A stretch of DNA of 31,165 nt from IMG/VR virus record IMGVR_UViG_3300025131_000252, positions 1 to 31,165 of that record; one strand, 5' to 3'. Below the pieces are notes generated by a model, which was not told the DNA's origin, did not search any database, and was given only the letters and a program-made list of their open reading frames with translations. Below, piece by piece: positions 1 through 7,861 of the stretch. A program made the translations under genes and the position numbers. The DNA comes from a virus. How positions within the stretch are numbered: the stretch's first letter is position 1; each line of letters begins with the position of its first letter.

Positions 1-1
1 A

Positions 2-1915
2 AAATCAAAAGTGGTAGGCGGAAGAACCAACCCATCCTTTGTTGATCTTTTCTGGTATACTTCTGGAAGCCCATTTGTTAATAAAAGCACTAATCGTCGT
101 GACGATTTTAACGACACAATCGATCCTCATCGTGTTTGGAATTCTGACAATTTCCAACTTCTCTTAACTTACGGCTGGGCATCGCCAAAAGGAGATTTAG
201 GTCCTGGTCCACCATCATCGAAATATCTGAAGCGAGCAATTGATAAGTCTGAAAAGTCCTTGTGGCTGAATCTCACTGGGCACCATATAGATTTTAAACA
301 AGATGGTAGCGTTATACTGAAAGTGGAATATCAGGCAAATGTTTCGACAATAATGACAGATCCTTTGTCTGACATTTTCCTATTAGAGGATGAGGTGCTA
401 TTGGAACAGGAAAAGGCTAGACTTGATCAATATCTGACAGACACAAGTATTACCGAGCAAGAAGTGTCCAGGCCTTCAGTGGAAGCGTATGAAAGACAGA
501 GAGACGCACTCCCAAAGACGGAGGCTAACCAGCCTACTTTGGACGCTTTAAATAAGAAGATAGAAATTTTAAGAGGCGGCGCAAAAATTAGCAGGTCCGT
601 CGACCGACTTGAGAACGTTTCAAGGGTTAGAAAGTATTCTCGCATAATGGACAAATTAATTGAGGGAGGTCGAATATACTCTGTCGATTTAACTGTGCAA
701 CAAATTTCTGCTATGGCGTCGATGACGGGCGGCGCATTTTCGATTGGTCTGGCCGATCAGCTAACGACTAACCAAATCGGGTTCGTTGAAGAGGACTTCC
801 TTAAGCAATCGCTAGACTCGCAGTCTGAAAAGATAAGAGACACAGTAAACAGAAATGCTGCAAAGGCTTCTGGAGCCAAACCTAGGCCCCCAGAAAAAGC
901 CAGATCTGATTACAGAGTGCACTATTTCTTTTTTGGAGATTTGGTGGAGTTGGTTACTGACATTATGGACAAAAACTTTACTGGCGCCTCTCGCGAGAAG
1001 CCAAGCATCAATTTCATAACAGGTCCATTCGTATTTCACCATCCGATGGACAATCGTCCGGTTATGCACGTTAACCTGAGTGATGTTCCTATTTCGTTTG
1101 AATTATTTAGTGAGTGGTTTAACAATAAAATAGTCCAAAGAGGTGTTGACTCTCTCACTGCGCAAGCATTCTTAATTGAAGTGCTCAACAGCTTATTGGT
1201 GCCTGCAATGGGGACTCAGTGTTTTAAAAGAAACAGTATGGTTAAAAATGTTGTTGGAACAAGTGTGTTCGTAGCACCAAAAAAGAAAGGCTCAAAGAAG
1301 GTCCCTAGATTGCCAAAGGGTAGAGTGCATTTGGAAAAGTTTGAATCTGTGTATGACACGTTGCCAACCATTAGGGCAGACAATAAACAGGTGCGAGATC
1401 TGGAAAATTATATAACTTTATATATTACGAGTGAAGTTCCGGAATCATTAGATCCGCGCAATCGAGCTAGAGATGAAAAAGATGGAATATATCACTTGGC
1501 TTTAGGGTTAGACCGTGGTATTGTGAAGACAATAACATTTACTCAAGAAGATATGCCCTTTGTTAGTGCTGCCAAATTGACCGCTGGTGACTTGCTCCAG
1601 GCTCAAATGAGAAAGAAGTATAATGCGACAGTAGAGTTGATTGGTAACACTCTCTTTACGCCCGGCTCATATGTTCATATCAATCCATCGATCAAGGGAC
1701 TTGGATTGGGCGGCCCGAATTCTCTCTCTCGTATGATAGGTTTGGGTGGCTATTATAAAGTCATAAACGTTACTAGTGCGATAAGTAGTGACGCTGGCTT
1801 TACTACATCCTTAAATTGCGTTTGGGAAACTTTTGGCGGAGAAGAGGGTATGCCAGTTAGTGCAGCTTCCTCACCTGTTTCTGCGCAGAATTCTATTTCG
1901 GATCCTGTGGGGTAA
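2..1915 (+). CDS. Virion protein, probably baseplate hub or tail-associated (5' end missing)
   Basis: The reading frame is open to the left edge. The first possible start, GTG at 11, has no Shine-Dalgarno sequence, so this is most likely the C-terminal part of a longer protein. The visible 630 or so residues hold a central charged, coiled-coil-like stretch (about residues 110-200), then a mixed alpha/beta region. The last 90 residues read like the C-terminal barrel of contractile-tail hub proteins: a GN-x-LF-x-PG segment, then GGYYKV and a GFTTSLN strand, as in late-control-D/gp27-like proteins. The very end is Ser/Ala/Pro rich. It is followed six bases later by another virion-like gene, so the two probably belong to a late structural module running in from the left. 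The hub assignment is inference from fold-like motifs; 'virion structural protein' is the safer label. Confidence 0.6.
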   Translation, partial: KSKVVGGRTNPSFVDLFWYTSGSPFVNKSTNRRDDFNDTIDPHRVWNSDNFQLLLTYGWASPKGDLGPGPPSSKYLKRAIDKSEKSLWLNLTGHHIDFKQDGSVILKVEYQANVSTIMTDPLSDIFLLEDEVLLEQEKARLDQYLTDTSITEQEVSRPSVEAYERQRDALPKTEANQPTLDALNKKIEILRGGAKISRSVDRLENVSRVRKYSRIMDKLIEGGRIYSVDLTVQQISAMASMTGGAFSIGLADQLTTNQIGFVEEDFLKQSLDSQSEKIRDTVNRNAAKASGAKPRPPEKARSDYRVHYFFFGDLVELVTDIMDKNFTGASREKPSINFITGPFVFHHPMDNRPVMHVNLSDVPISFELFSEWFNNKIVQRGVDSLTAQAFLIEVLNSLLVPAMGTQCFKRNSMVKNVVGTSVFVAPKKKGSKKVPRLPKGRVHLEKFESVYDTLPTIRADNKQVRDLENYITLYITSEVPESLDPRNRARDEKDGIYHLALGLDRGIVKTITFTQEDMPFVSAAKLTAGDLLQAQMRKKYNATVELIGNTLFTPGSYVHINPSIKGLGLGGPNSLSRMIGLGGYYKVINVTSAISSDAGFTTSLNCVWETFGGEEGMPVSAASSPVSAQNSISDPVG

Positions 1916-1921
1916 TAAAAA

Positions 1922-3346
1922 ATGATTACAAGTATACCGTTACCGCTGGGTAGCAATGACAAAACAGCCAGCCTGACTCATTTTTATAGAAAGTTTTATA
2001 AAGAAGAGGCCTACCCGACAATGAAATCGAGACCCATCGATTTTTGGTATGACAGGCCACTATATGGTAAAATAGATAGAAAGGAAAATCCCGTCACTGT
2101 CAAGCTTGGCAGTCTAGAACAGTTGCCATCCGATAAGGGAACACACGTCGCTGTTGACTTTGTCGCCGCAGCATTTGCGGATTTCAGATCGTTAATGGCA
2201 AATAAGATCTACAGAAAAAGAGTCAACTCAGACATCTTGACCGAAATGGAGCCAAAAAGAGCTTATGTTGATTTTGAAAAAAATTATCTCAGATACTTAG
2301 ACGTTTATTTTGATGTTTTTACTGAGACCGACTTGTCGCTCCCAGAAATATCTGAAAAGATATTCGATTACGACGATTACATTGAGGCGTTCTTTTCATA
2401 TGCCACTACACATGCTGAAGTTTTACCAATTACGCCTAGTGGGTTTCTACTTTCGTCATTTTGCTCTCCGCTGGTTTCCGGCCTGGTGATAGAAATCGAA
2501 GCTGGGGATCATTCGACGGATAGTGAAAAAGTCAGCGATTTCATCAGAGGTAAGAATTTCGAATTATATTCAGAATATGCGAGAAGGTTTGGGTTTTATG
2601 TAGATAAAAATGCACCATGGCGCCTTGTTGCAAATTTAGCTTCTCCGCAAATGCAGAACTATTTTTCCGAAGGGTTGGTAAAAAGAAGTAAGTCCGCTTC
2701 AAATGTTTTTGACGTGAGTTATGATAGACTTATTTCTGGTGGACGCGGCTACGATATGCTCATGAACAATGTTGCACAGCAGTATGAGAGATATATTGAA
2801 CGAAATCCGCATGTTAAGAAAATTCACGTACACCGGTGCGGCCAGCCGTTTAATAAATATTTGGCTACTAGAGAAAAAAGACCACAGTATGCCTCCCCCG
2901 CCGCCGCCGAAAAGCTTTATATACAGGCGTACTATAATTATCTAGTCTGCAAGCACGCCGAAAACGGCCACCCGTTTGCTTCTGAGGTCGCCAATAAAAA
3001 TATGTTGTTTTTTTTGCACAGCGGCCTTGACATTGAGCGCAAAATGCGTTATATTGATACTCAGATCACTGGAAGAAATTCACGAAGGTGGTGGTTTGAC
3101 AACATCAGTGGTTTAGGGGCGAAAAGTAAAACAGCTTTCATGGAGAACATGGCTTTAAACGATATTAAAACCGCGGGCCCATTGCCATCTTTCTCGCCTC
3201 CGGAACTAATAACTGTTTTGGGAGACGAACACAAAGGGCAATTAGGAAAGAATCCACCCCTACCTTCTGCGAAAGAAAAGAGCGATATGCGAGCGATGGG
3301 TAGATTTATTGCTGATGAGTTAGCAAAACTCTCAGAAGAATGCTAA
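1922..3346 (+). CDS. Hypothetical protein, probably virion structural
   Basis: This 474-residue protein is not recognised. It is soluble-looking, rich in Tyr, Phe and Arg, without a signal peptide, membrane segment or enzymatic motif I can name. Residues 290-345 contain a basic segment with HVHRCGQPF, then an Ala/Tyr-rich helix. Residues 375-395 hold an Arg/Trp-rich patch (GRNSRRWWFDN). The C-terminus is a charged helix preceded by a Pro-rich linker. It starts six bases after the upstream virion gene, and the Shine-Dalgarno is poor (GGGTAATAAAAA before ATG), which suggests translational coupling. Position directly after the tail-like gene is the only argument for a structural role. The next gene, nine bases on, begins the replication block, so this marks the boundary between late and replication modules. 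Confidence 0.55.
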   Translation: MITSIPLPLGSNDKTASLTHFYRKFYKEEAYPTMKSRPIDFWYDRPLYGKIDRKENPVTVKLGSLEQLPSDKGTHVAVDFVAAAFADFRSLMANKIYRKRVNSDILTEMEPKRAYVDFEKNYLRYLDVYFDVFTETDLSLPEISEKIFDYDDYIEAFFSYATTHAEVLPITPSGFLLSSFCSPLVSGLVIEIEAGDHSTDSEKVSDFIRGKNFELYSEYARRFGFYVDKNAPWRLVANLASPQMQNYFSEGLVKRSKSASNVFDVSYDRLISGGRGYDMLMNNVAQQYERYIERNPHVKKIHVHRCGQPFNKYLATREKRPQYASPAAAEKLYIQAYYNYLVCKHAENGHPFASEVANKNMLFFLHSGLDIERKMRYIDTQITGRNSRRWWFDNISGLGAKSKTAFMENMALNDIKTAGPLPSFSPPELITVLGDEHKGQLGKNPPLPSAKEKSDMRAMGRFIADELAKLSEEC

Positions 3347-3355
3347 AGGCGGTTT

Positions 3356-4531
3356 ATGTCATTCTTGACAGTTGACGATTTATACTATTACGACGGAGTA
3401 TTTATGTCTGGTCCTCCATTAAAGTTAGATAAGACATGGCAAATAACAAATAGGACAAGAGGCAAATCCGACGTTGAATACGCTGCGCTCTATTGCGCGG
3501 GCCAGAATTTAGATTCCGTCGGAGAACAGCTAATCGGCGAAAAATGGAGTATATTGAAAAAGAAGATGGAGAGCCACTTCAAACCTTATAAATGCGTTGG
3601 TATGGATATAACTGGCCGCTCTATCCGCGATTTGATCCCACCGGCATTGCTTAGCGATTTCTTAAACGCTAAAATAGAAATTATAAATTCTGTGTTCGAG
3701 AATTACGACAAGCCCAGCAATTATGACTTTTTAAAAAAGTGCTCAGAACTGATCTACGACATCGGTTCTAGAGAGCTAAACTTAGACTATAGCGCGATGA
3801 AGGCATATACGCATCAAATCAAGGGAAAAGAGATTCTCAAGAAAATGAGATCTAGCCGCAAGGTCGTCGATTACAACCTGTTTGGGACAAAGACTGGAAG
3901 ACTGGGCGTGAAGAAAAACTCATTCCCAATATTGACGCTAAATAAGGATTATAGGGGAGTTATTAAACCACGTAATGACTTATTCTTAGAGTTGGATATA
4001 AACGCATGTGAACTGCGCGCCGTCCTAGCACTATTGGGTATGCCACAGCCATCTGAGGATATTCATGAATGGCATTCAAAAACTCTCTTCAGTGGGCTCT
4101 CCAGAACAGAAGTCAAGAACAAAACTTTTGCATGGCTCTACAATCCCGCTGCGCGCCTAGATGAACTGGAGAAAGTATATAATCGTGCAACGTTAAAAAA
4201 CAAGTACTATGATGGTACACTGGTAACTACACCATATGGAAGAAAGATAGAAACTGATGAGTATCATGCACTCAATTATTTGGTCCAGAGTACTGCTAGC
4301 GATATTTTCTTGACGCAAGCAATTAAAATAAATGAGTTTCTAAAAAATACAAAAAGCTTTGTCTCTTTTACCATACATGATAGTCTGGTTGTTGATCTCA
4401 GCATTGAGGATAAGAAATTGATAGACGACATTGTTTTACAGTTTTCAGATACAGAGCATGGTAAGTACCTAATCAACGTTATGATCGGAAAGAACTTCGG
4501 CGATATGAGAAAGATCACCAAAACGGCATGA
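3356..4531 (+). CDS. Compact family A DNA polymerase (polymerase domain only)
   Basis: The 391-residue product carries the polymerase signature of the Pol I family. A TGRL segment lies at 180-183. Motif A is DINACELR with Asp214 and Glu219, matching the DYSQIELR of Pol I. Motif B keeps Arg250, Lys254, Phe258 and Tyr262 at the R-x3-K-x3-F-x3-Y spacing. A Gln311 motif is followed by motif C, where His341-Asp342 is followed by Ser instead of the usual Glu. The N-terminal 130 residues are too short for a 3'-5' exonuclease plus thumb, and I see no exonuclease acidic motifs. Family A phage polymerases usually exceed 550 residues. Since a complete DnaE polymerase is encoded at 16917, this enzyme may serve repair, primer replacement or lesion synthesis. 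The start ATG follows AAAGGCGG. It is two bases from the next gene. Confidence 0.85.
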   Translation: MSFLTVDDLYYYDGVFMSGPPLKLDKTWQITNRTRGKSDVEYAALYCAGQNLDSVGEQLIGEKWSILKKKMESHFKPYKCVGMDITGRSIRDLIPPALLSDFLNAKIEIINSVFENYDKPSNYDFLKKCSELIYDIGSRELNLDYSAMKAYTHQIKGKEILKKMRSSRKVVDYNLFGTKTGRLGVKKNSFPILTLNKDYRGVIKPRNDLFLELDINACELRAVLALLGMPQPSEDIHEWHSKTLFSGLSRTEVKNKTFAWLYNPAARLDELEKVYNRATLKNKYYDGTLVTTPYGRKIETDEYHALNYLVQSTASDIFLTQAIKINEFLKNTKSFVSFTIHDSLVVDLSIEDKKLIDDIVLQFSDTEHGKYLINVMIGKNFGDMRKITKTA

Positions 4532-4532
4532 A

Positions 4533-5378
4533 ATGGAAGTTATAATTGGACTAGGCAGAGCCGGCTGTAATATCGCTGAGAAGTTCAACAAATACCCACA
4601 ATACGAAACATATTACATTGATACTGAGGAGAGAGAGGGAAAAAATTTCTTCCTCATGAAGCCTCAGAAAAACATAGAACAGTATGAGAAGAAGACTCCG
4701 AGCTTTAAGAGGTTTTTTTCTAAAATTGCAAAAAAGAGAAAAGAGGTGTTGTTCGTCATGGCCGGCGGCGGCGACATATCTGGTTCAGCCTTGAGAATTC
4801 TTGAAAGTCTTAAGGGGTGTCCGATTAGCTTGCTTTTCATAAAACCAGATTTAGATCTGATAAATGAAAAACAAAAGACCAAAAACAAAGTAGTATATGG
4901 TATAATGCAGGAGTACGCCAGATCTGGCTTGTTGGATAAAATGTACATCGTTGACAATCGCGAAGTTGAAAAAATGGTTGAAAGTGTTCCCATAATGATG
5001 TATAATGATATTATAAATGACAACATCGTCTCGGCGTTTCACATGATTAATGTGTTCAAACACAACGAAGCAATTTTTAGTAATTATAGTGATGAACTGG
5101 TGCCTTCTGCCCGTCTCTGTACGGTCGGAATTGCGGATTTCGTCACAAATGAAAATAAAATGTTTTTTTTACTTGACATGACGCGAAAAATAGATTATAT
5201 TTATGGTATAAACAAAACGAAGTTGGAAACAGAGGGAAATCTTTTAAAGAAGATAAAAGAACAGGTAAGCAACAATACGGTTGGCGATAGTGTCAAAGCA
5301 TCGTATACAATAATTCCTACGAATTATGACTACGACATCGTCTACTGCATTGCTGCATCGAATTTGATACAGAATTAG
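4533..5378 (+). CDS. Divergent FtsZ/tubulin-superfamily GTPase-like protein
   Basis: The order of motifs follows FtsZ. An N-terminal glycine loop (IIGLGRAGCNI, residues 4-14) corresponds to the FtsZ GxGGxGxN segment. VMAGGGDISGSAL (75-87) corresponds to the tubulin signature loop GGGTGTG. It is followed by a strand ending in KPDLDLINEKQK (104-115), matching the KPF-x-FEG-x-x-R region, then a helix and a strand ending in IVDN (139-142), matching the VIPND of FtsZ. A helix at 155-175 matches the nucleotide-contacting H7 helix. LCTVGIADF (195-203) aligns with the T7 loop LINVDFADV: Asp202 is kept, but the first Asn and Asp are Thr and Gly. At 281 residues it is shorter than FtsZ (about 320-390). 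I infer a polymer-forming or nucleotide-binding protein, possibly a distant PhuZ/TubZ relative with weak hydrolysis. It sits between a polymerase and SSB. Confidence 0.6.
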   Translation: MEVIIGLGRAGCNIAEKFNKYPQYETYYIDTEEREGKNFFLMKPQKNIEQYEKKTPSFKRFFSKIAKKRKEVLFVMAGGGDISGSALRILESLKGCPISLLFIKPDLDLINEKQKTKNKVVYGIMQEYARSGLLDKMYIVDNREVEKMVESVPIMMYNDIINDNIVSAFHMINVFKHNEAIFSNYSDELVPSARLCTVGIADFVTNENKMFFLLDMTRKIDYIYGINKTKLETEGNLLKKIKEQVSNNTVGDSVKASYTIIPTNYDYDIVYCIAASNLIQN

Positions 5379-5380
5379 CC

Positions 5381-5406
5381 GGGGCTTGGAAAATTAGCTG
5401 AGTCCC
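5381..5406 (+). promoter_or_regulatory. Leader hairpin upstream of the SSB gene
   Basis: GGGGCTTGG (5381-5389) can pair with CTGAGTCCC (5398-5406), giving nine base pairs including three G-U pairs around an eight-base loop. No T-tract follows, so it does not look like an intrinsic terminator. It lies ten bases before the AAAGGAG ribosome binding site of the gp32-like gene. By analogy with the structured leader of T4 gene 32 it could be a translational operator or an RNA end protector. That role is inference. Confidence 0.35.
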
Positions 5407-5426
5407 ATCATTAAAAGGAGAAAATA

Positions 5427-6203
5427 ATGGCTATCGATATGGACAGAATGAGGCAGAAGAAGAATCTTCTAGAGAACCGTGGATCCGGAAATTCAAATGT
5501 TAATTTTTGGCGACCCACTGACAATTCGGAGACTACTATTCGTATTCTACCGACGTCGGATGGTGACCCCTTTAAGGAATTTTGGTTTCACTACAATCTA
5601 GAGGATGCACAGGGAAACAAGGTTTCTGGATTTTTGAGCCCAAAGAAGAACTTTGGTGAGGACGATCCATTGGATAATTATATCCGCTCTTTGTTTGGCG
5701 ATGGCTCGGAAGAGAGCATTAAGATGGCGAAAGATCTGATGGCTCGTCAGCGCTTCTTTTCACCGGTAATCGTACGAGGTGAGGAGGACAAGGGAGTGCA
5801 GGTTTGGGGTTACGGAAAGATGGTTTATCAGAACCTGCTCAATTTGGTGCTGAATCCAGAATATGGTGACATCACTGATCCGGACGAGGGTACAGATCTT
5901 GTCATTCATTATGGCAAGCCAGCGGGCGCCCAATTCCCGCAAACTAAGATCACGCCCCGTCGCCGGTCTAGTAACCTGACTGAGGATCAGGAACAGAGCA
6001 CTCAAATGTTGGAAGATATTCCCGACTTTGATGAGATCTTCGAGCGGAAGACTCCGGAAACTGTACAACAGATTCTGGACGATTTTCTTCTCCGCGGAGA
6101 TTCTTCCTCTGAGACTGAGGAGACGCGGTTTGGTGGTAATGGAACGGCGGATACTGCAGTCGATCGCGCATTCAGCGAGTTGACTGGCGAGATGACTGCG
6201 TAA
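5427..6203 (+). CDS. Single-stranded DNA-binding protein, T4 gp32-like
   Basis: The N-terminus (MAIDMDRMRQKKNLLENRG) is a basic, helical segment like the cooperativity domain of gp32. It is followed by NFWRP and TTIRILP, the usual opening of the gp32-type OB fold, and by FWFHYN. The middle (residues 70-170) alternates aromatic strands (FSPVIVRG, VQVWGYGKMVY). The last 90 residues are acidic and Ser/Thr/Glu rich, as expected of the tail that contacts replication partners. I see no Cys/His zinc cluster, which T4 gp32 has but several marine T4-like homologues lack. At 258 residues it is slightly shorter than T4 gp32 (301). It has a strong ribosome binding site (AAAGGAG, then ATG at 5427) and a possible hairpin leader, and probably needs high expression. 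It would coat ssDNA for the polymerase, helicase and RecA-like protein encoded around it. Confidence 0.85.
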   Translation: MAIDMDRMRQKKNLLENRGSGNSNVNFWRPTDNSETTIRILPTSDGDPFKEFWFHYNLEDAQGNKVSGFLSPKKNFGEDDPLDNYIRSLFGDGSEESIKMAKDLMARQRFFSPVIVRGEEDKGVQVWGYGKMVYQNLLNLVLNPEYGDITDPDEGTDLVIHYGKPAGAQFPQTKITPRRRSSNLTEDQEQSTQMLEDIPDFDEIFERKTPETVQQILDDFLLRGDSSSETEETRFGGNGTADTAVDRAFSELTGEMTA

Positions 6204-6226
6204 CAACAGTTCCCTCCAGGCGCAGG

Positions 6227-6265
6227 AAGGCACGGCCTTAGAAAAAACAGGTGCCTTATTTTTTT
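6227..6265 (+). terminator. Probable intrinsic terminator after the SSB gene
   Basis: AAGGCAC (6227-6233) pairs perfectly with GTGCCTT (6251-6257), and a run of seven T residues follows at 6259-6265. The loop is long (17 bases) and could fold further as AAGG-CACGG-CCTT. This would let the abundant SSB message end here. It also argues against GTG at 6251 as the start of the RecA-like gene, because that GTG is inside the stem. Confidence 0.5.
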
Positions 6266-6283
6266 ACTAACAAGAGGGAAAAA

Positions 6284-7408
6284 TTGGCAAGTACATCAAA
6301 AAAGCAAAAGCCGGGTAAGTTATCTCCAAAGGAGATGATTGATATCATCAACAAGAAAGCTGGTGGTTCTGTAGCGTATGATTTACGTAAGGAAAACCCT
6401 ACCGACGTCAAGGATTGGATTCCTACCGGTTCTAGATGGTTGGATTCTATAATCTGTAAGGGTCAAGTCGGCGGGATCCCGGTTGGTAAATACGTTGAAA
6501 TTGCCGGATTGGAATCAACAGGGAAGTCATATATGGCCGCCCAGATCGCGGCCAATGCCCAAACCATGGGTATTAACGTTGTCTATTTTGATTCGGAGTC
6601 GGCAATTGATCCTGGATTCTTGACGGCCGCCGGTTGTGACTTAGAAAATTTGGTCTATGTGCAAGCTTCAGATGTGGAATTTGTTTTAAGCACAATTGAA
6701 GATTTTTTGGGCTTTGGCGAGCGCTGTCTGTTTATTTGGGATAGTTTGGCATTGACGCCGACTGTCTCGGATATAGAGGGCGATTTTAATCCGCAATCTT
6801 CGATGGCAATGAAATCTAGAGTGTTGTCCAAGGGTTTCCAAAAGCTTACACAGCCACTGGCAAACACAAAATCCACCTTATTGATTCTGAACCAGTTGAA
6901 GACCAACATCACCTCCAACATTGCGGAGGCAATGACGACGCCATATTTTACCCCTGGTGGTAAGGCTCCCGCATACGCGTGTTCCTTACGTATTTGGCTG
7001 ACTGGTAGAAAAGCAAAGGCCAGTTTTGTTTTAGATGAAAATGGTTTTAGAGTTGGATCGGAGGTTAAGGCTAAGATCAAGAAGTCACGATTTGGTACAG
7101 AGGGGAGAGAATGCACTTTTAAGATTCTTTGGGGAGGAGAGGAGATCAAGATTTGTGATGAGGAGAGTTGGCTGGATGCTGTCAAAGGGTCAGAATCTAT
7201 TCGAAATGCCGGCGCATGGTACACTTTAATATATGCAGATGGCAAGGAAGAGAAGTTTCAAAAAACGAACTGGTTGGAAAAACTACAAGAAGAGAAGTTT
7301 AAGACACGCGTTCTAGAATTGATGGATAATGAGGTCATCAAGAATTTTGAAAACAAGGTTGGGAAGGCTGCCAATTTTTATGATATCGAAGAGGAAGCGG
7401 TTAACTAA
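6284..7408 (+). CDS. RecA/UvsX-like recombinase
   Basis: From the chosen start the protein is 374 residues. It carries a Walker A loop GLESTGKS, close to the RecA GPESSGKT. This is followed by the VVYFDSESAIDP strand that matches the RecA YIDAEHALDP segment, then a Walker B strand CLFIWDSLA. The NQLKTNI segment corresponds to the RecA NQxR L2 region, and TPGG-x-A follows. I prefer TTG at 6284 because AAGAGGG lies just upstream at a good distance. An in-frame GTG at 6251 lies inside a terminator-like stem and would add eleven unusual residues. The protein would form filaments on SSB-coated ssDNA and drive strand invasion and recombination-dependent replication. It lies between SSB and the deaminase/nuclease/helicase group. 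An origin from bacterial RecA or UvsX cannot be settled by eye. Confidence 0.88.
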   Translation: MASTSKKQKPGKLSPKEMIDIINKKAGGSVAYDLRKENPTDVKDWIPTGSRWLDSIICKGQVGGIPVGKYVEIAGLESTGKSYMAAQIAANAQTMGINVVYFDSESAIDPGFLTAAGCDLENLVYVQASDVEFVLSTIEDFLGFGERCLFIWDSLALTPTVSDIEGDFNPQSSMAMKSRVLSKGFQKLTQPLANTKSTLLILNQLKTNITSNIAEAMTTPYFTPGGKAPAYACSLRIWLTGRKAKASFVLDENGFRVGSEVKAKIKKSRFGTEGRECTFKILWGGEEIKICDEESWLDAVKGSESIRNAGAWYTLIYADGKEEKFQKTNWLEKLQEEKFKTRVLELMDNEVIKNFENKVGKAANFYDIEEEAVN

Positions 7409-7416
7409 GAATTGAA

Positions 7417-7456
7417 CAAAAAACCTCTTGACTTTTAGGGTGCTATACGGTATCCT
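7417..7456 (+). promoter_or_regulatory. Sigma70-like promoter with A-tract (P1)
   Basis: A CAAAAAA tract (7417-7423) precedes CTCTTGACT. The -35 is TTGACT (7428-7433), the spacer is exactly 17 bases, and the -10 is TATCCT (7451-7456). The expected transcription start is about 7463, which is the ATG of the deaminase gene. The segment GTGCTATACGGTATCC (7440-7455) matches the promoter at 31053-31081 at 14 of 16 positions. Confidence 0.6.
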
Positions 7457-7462
7457 ACATAT

Positions 7463-7861
7463 ATGAAAATTTCTAATCGAGTGAGGGGGTATTTGGATTT
7501 GGCCCGTCGAGTCGCCCAAGGAAGTGAGCATGATCATTTTAAACATGGCGCCGTACTAGTCAAGGGCGGCTCAGTCATCAACGTTTCCTACAATAAAGAC
7601 AAGTATAAGAGATTTGGAAACAGGTTCCGCAACACTCGTGTGTGTGGTCACGCCACTCATCACGCAGAACTAGGTTGTGTCTTGGGTTTGGATAAATCGA
7701 TAACTCAGGGCTCCACGATGTATGTTGTCAGAGTTAACAGGCATGGCGAATATAGGTTGTCTAAGCCGTGCCAGATGTGCTCTGATGTTCTAAGATTCTG
7801 CGGCGTTAAGAAAGTTGTTTACACAAAAAATGAAGTAGGGATAGAAAAGGTAAAACTGTGA
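7463..7861 (+). CDS. CMP/dCMP deaminase-family zinc enzyme
   Basis: The 132-residue protein has the cytidine/deoxycytidylate deaminase core. A HAE triad lies at residues 67-69 (zinc His67, catalytic Glu69) and PCQMC at 102-106 (zinc Cys103 and Cys106). The glycine-rich strand HGAVLVKGG (28-36) precedes them. The likely reaction is dCMP to dUMP, which would feed ThyX, encoded at 12439. A different deaminase substrate cannot be excluded, because the protein lacks the extra zinc-binding motifs of larger dCMP deaminases. There is no Shine-Dalgarno before ATG at 7463, and promoter P1 is placed so that the message would begin at or near that ATG, so translation may be leaderless. An in-frame TTG at 7499 preceded by GAGGGGG is an alternative start. 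The stop overlaps the GTG of the next gene. Confidence 0.8.
   Translation: MKISNRVRGYLDLARRVAQGSEHDHFKHGAVLVKGGSVINVSYNKDKYKRFGNRFRNTRVCGHATHHAELGCVLGLDKSITQGSTMYVVRVNRHGEYRLSKPCQMCSDVLRFCGVKKVVYTKNEVGIEKVKL

Noticed and set aside
6251-6283. GTG at 6251 as start of the RecA-like gene
   Set aside because: It lies in the 3' arm of a terminator-like stem and has no ribosome site; TTG 6284 has AAGAGGG upstream.
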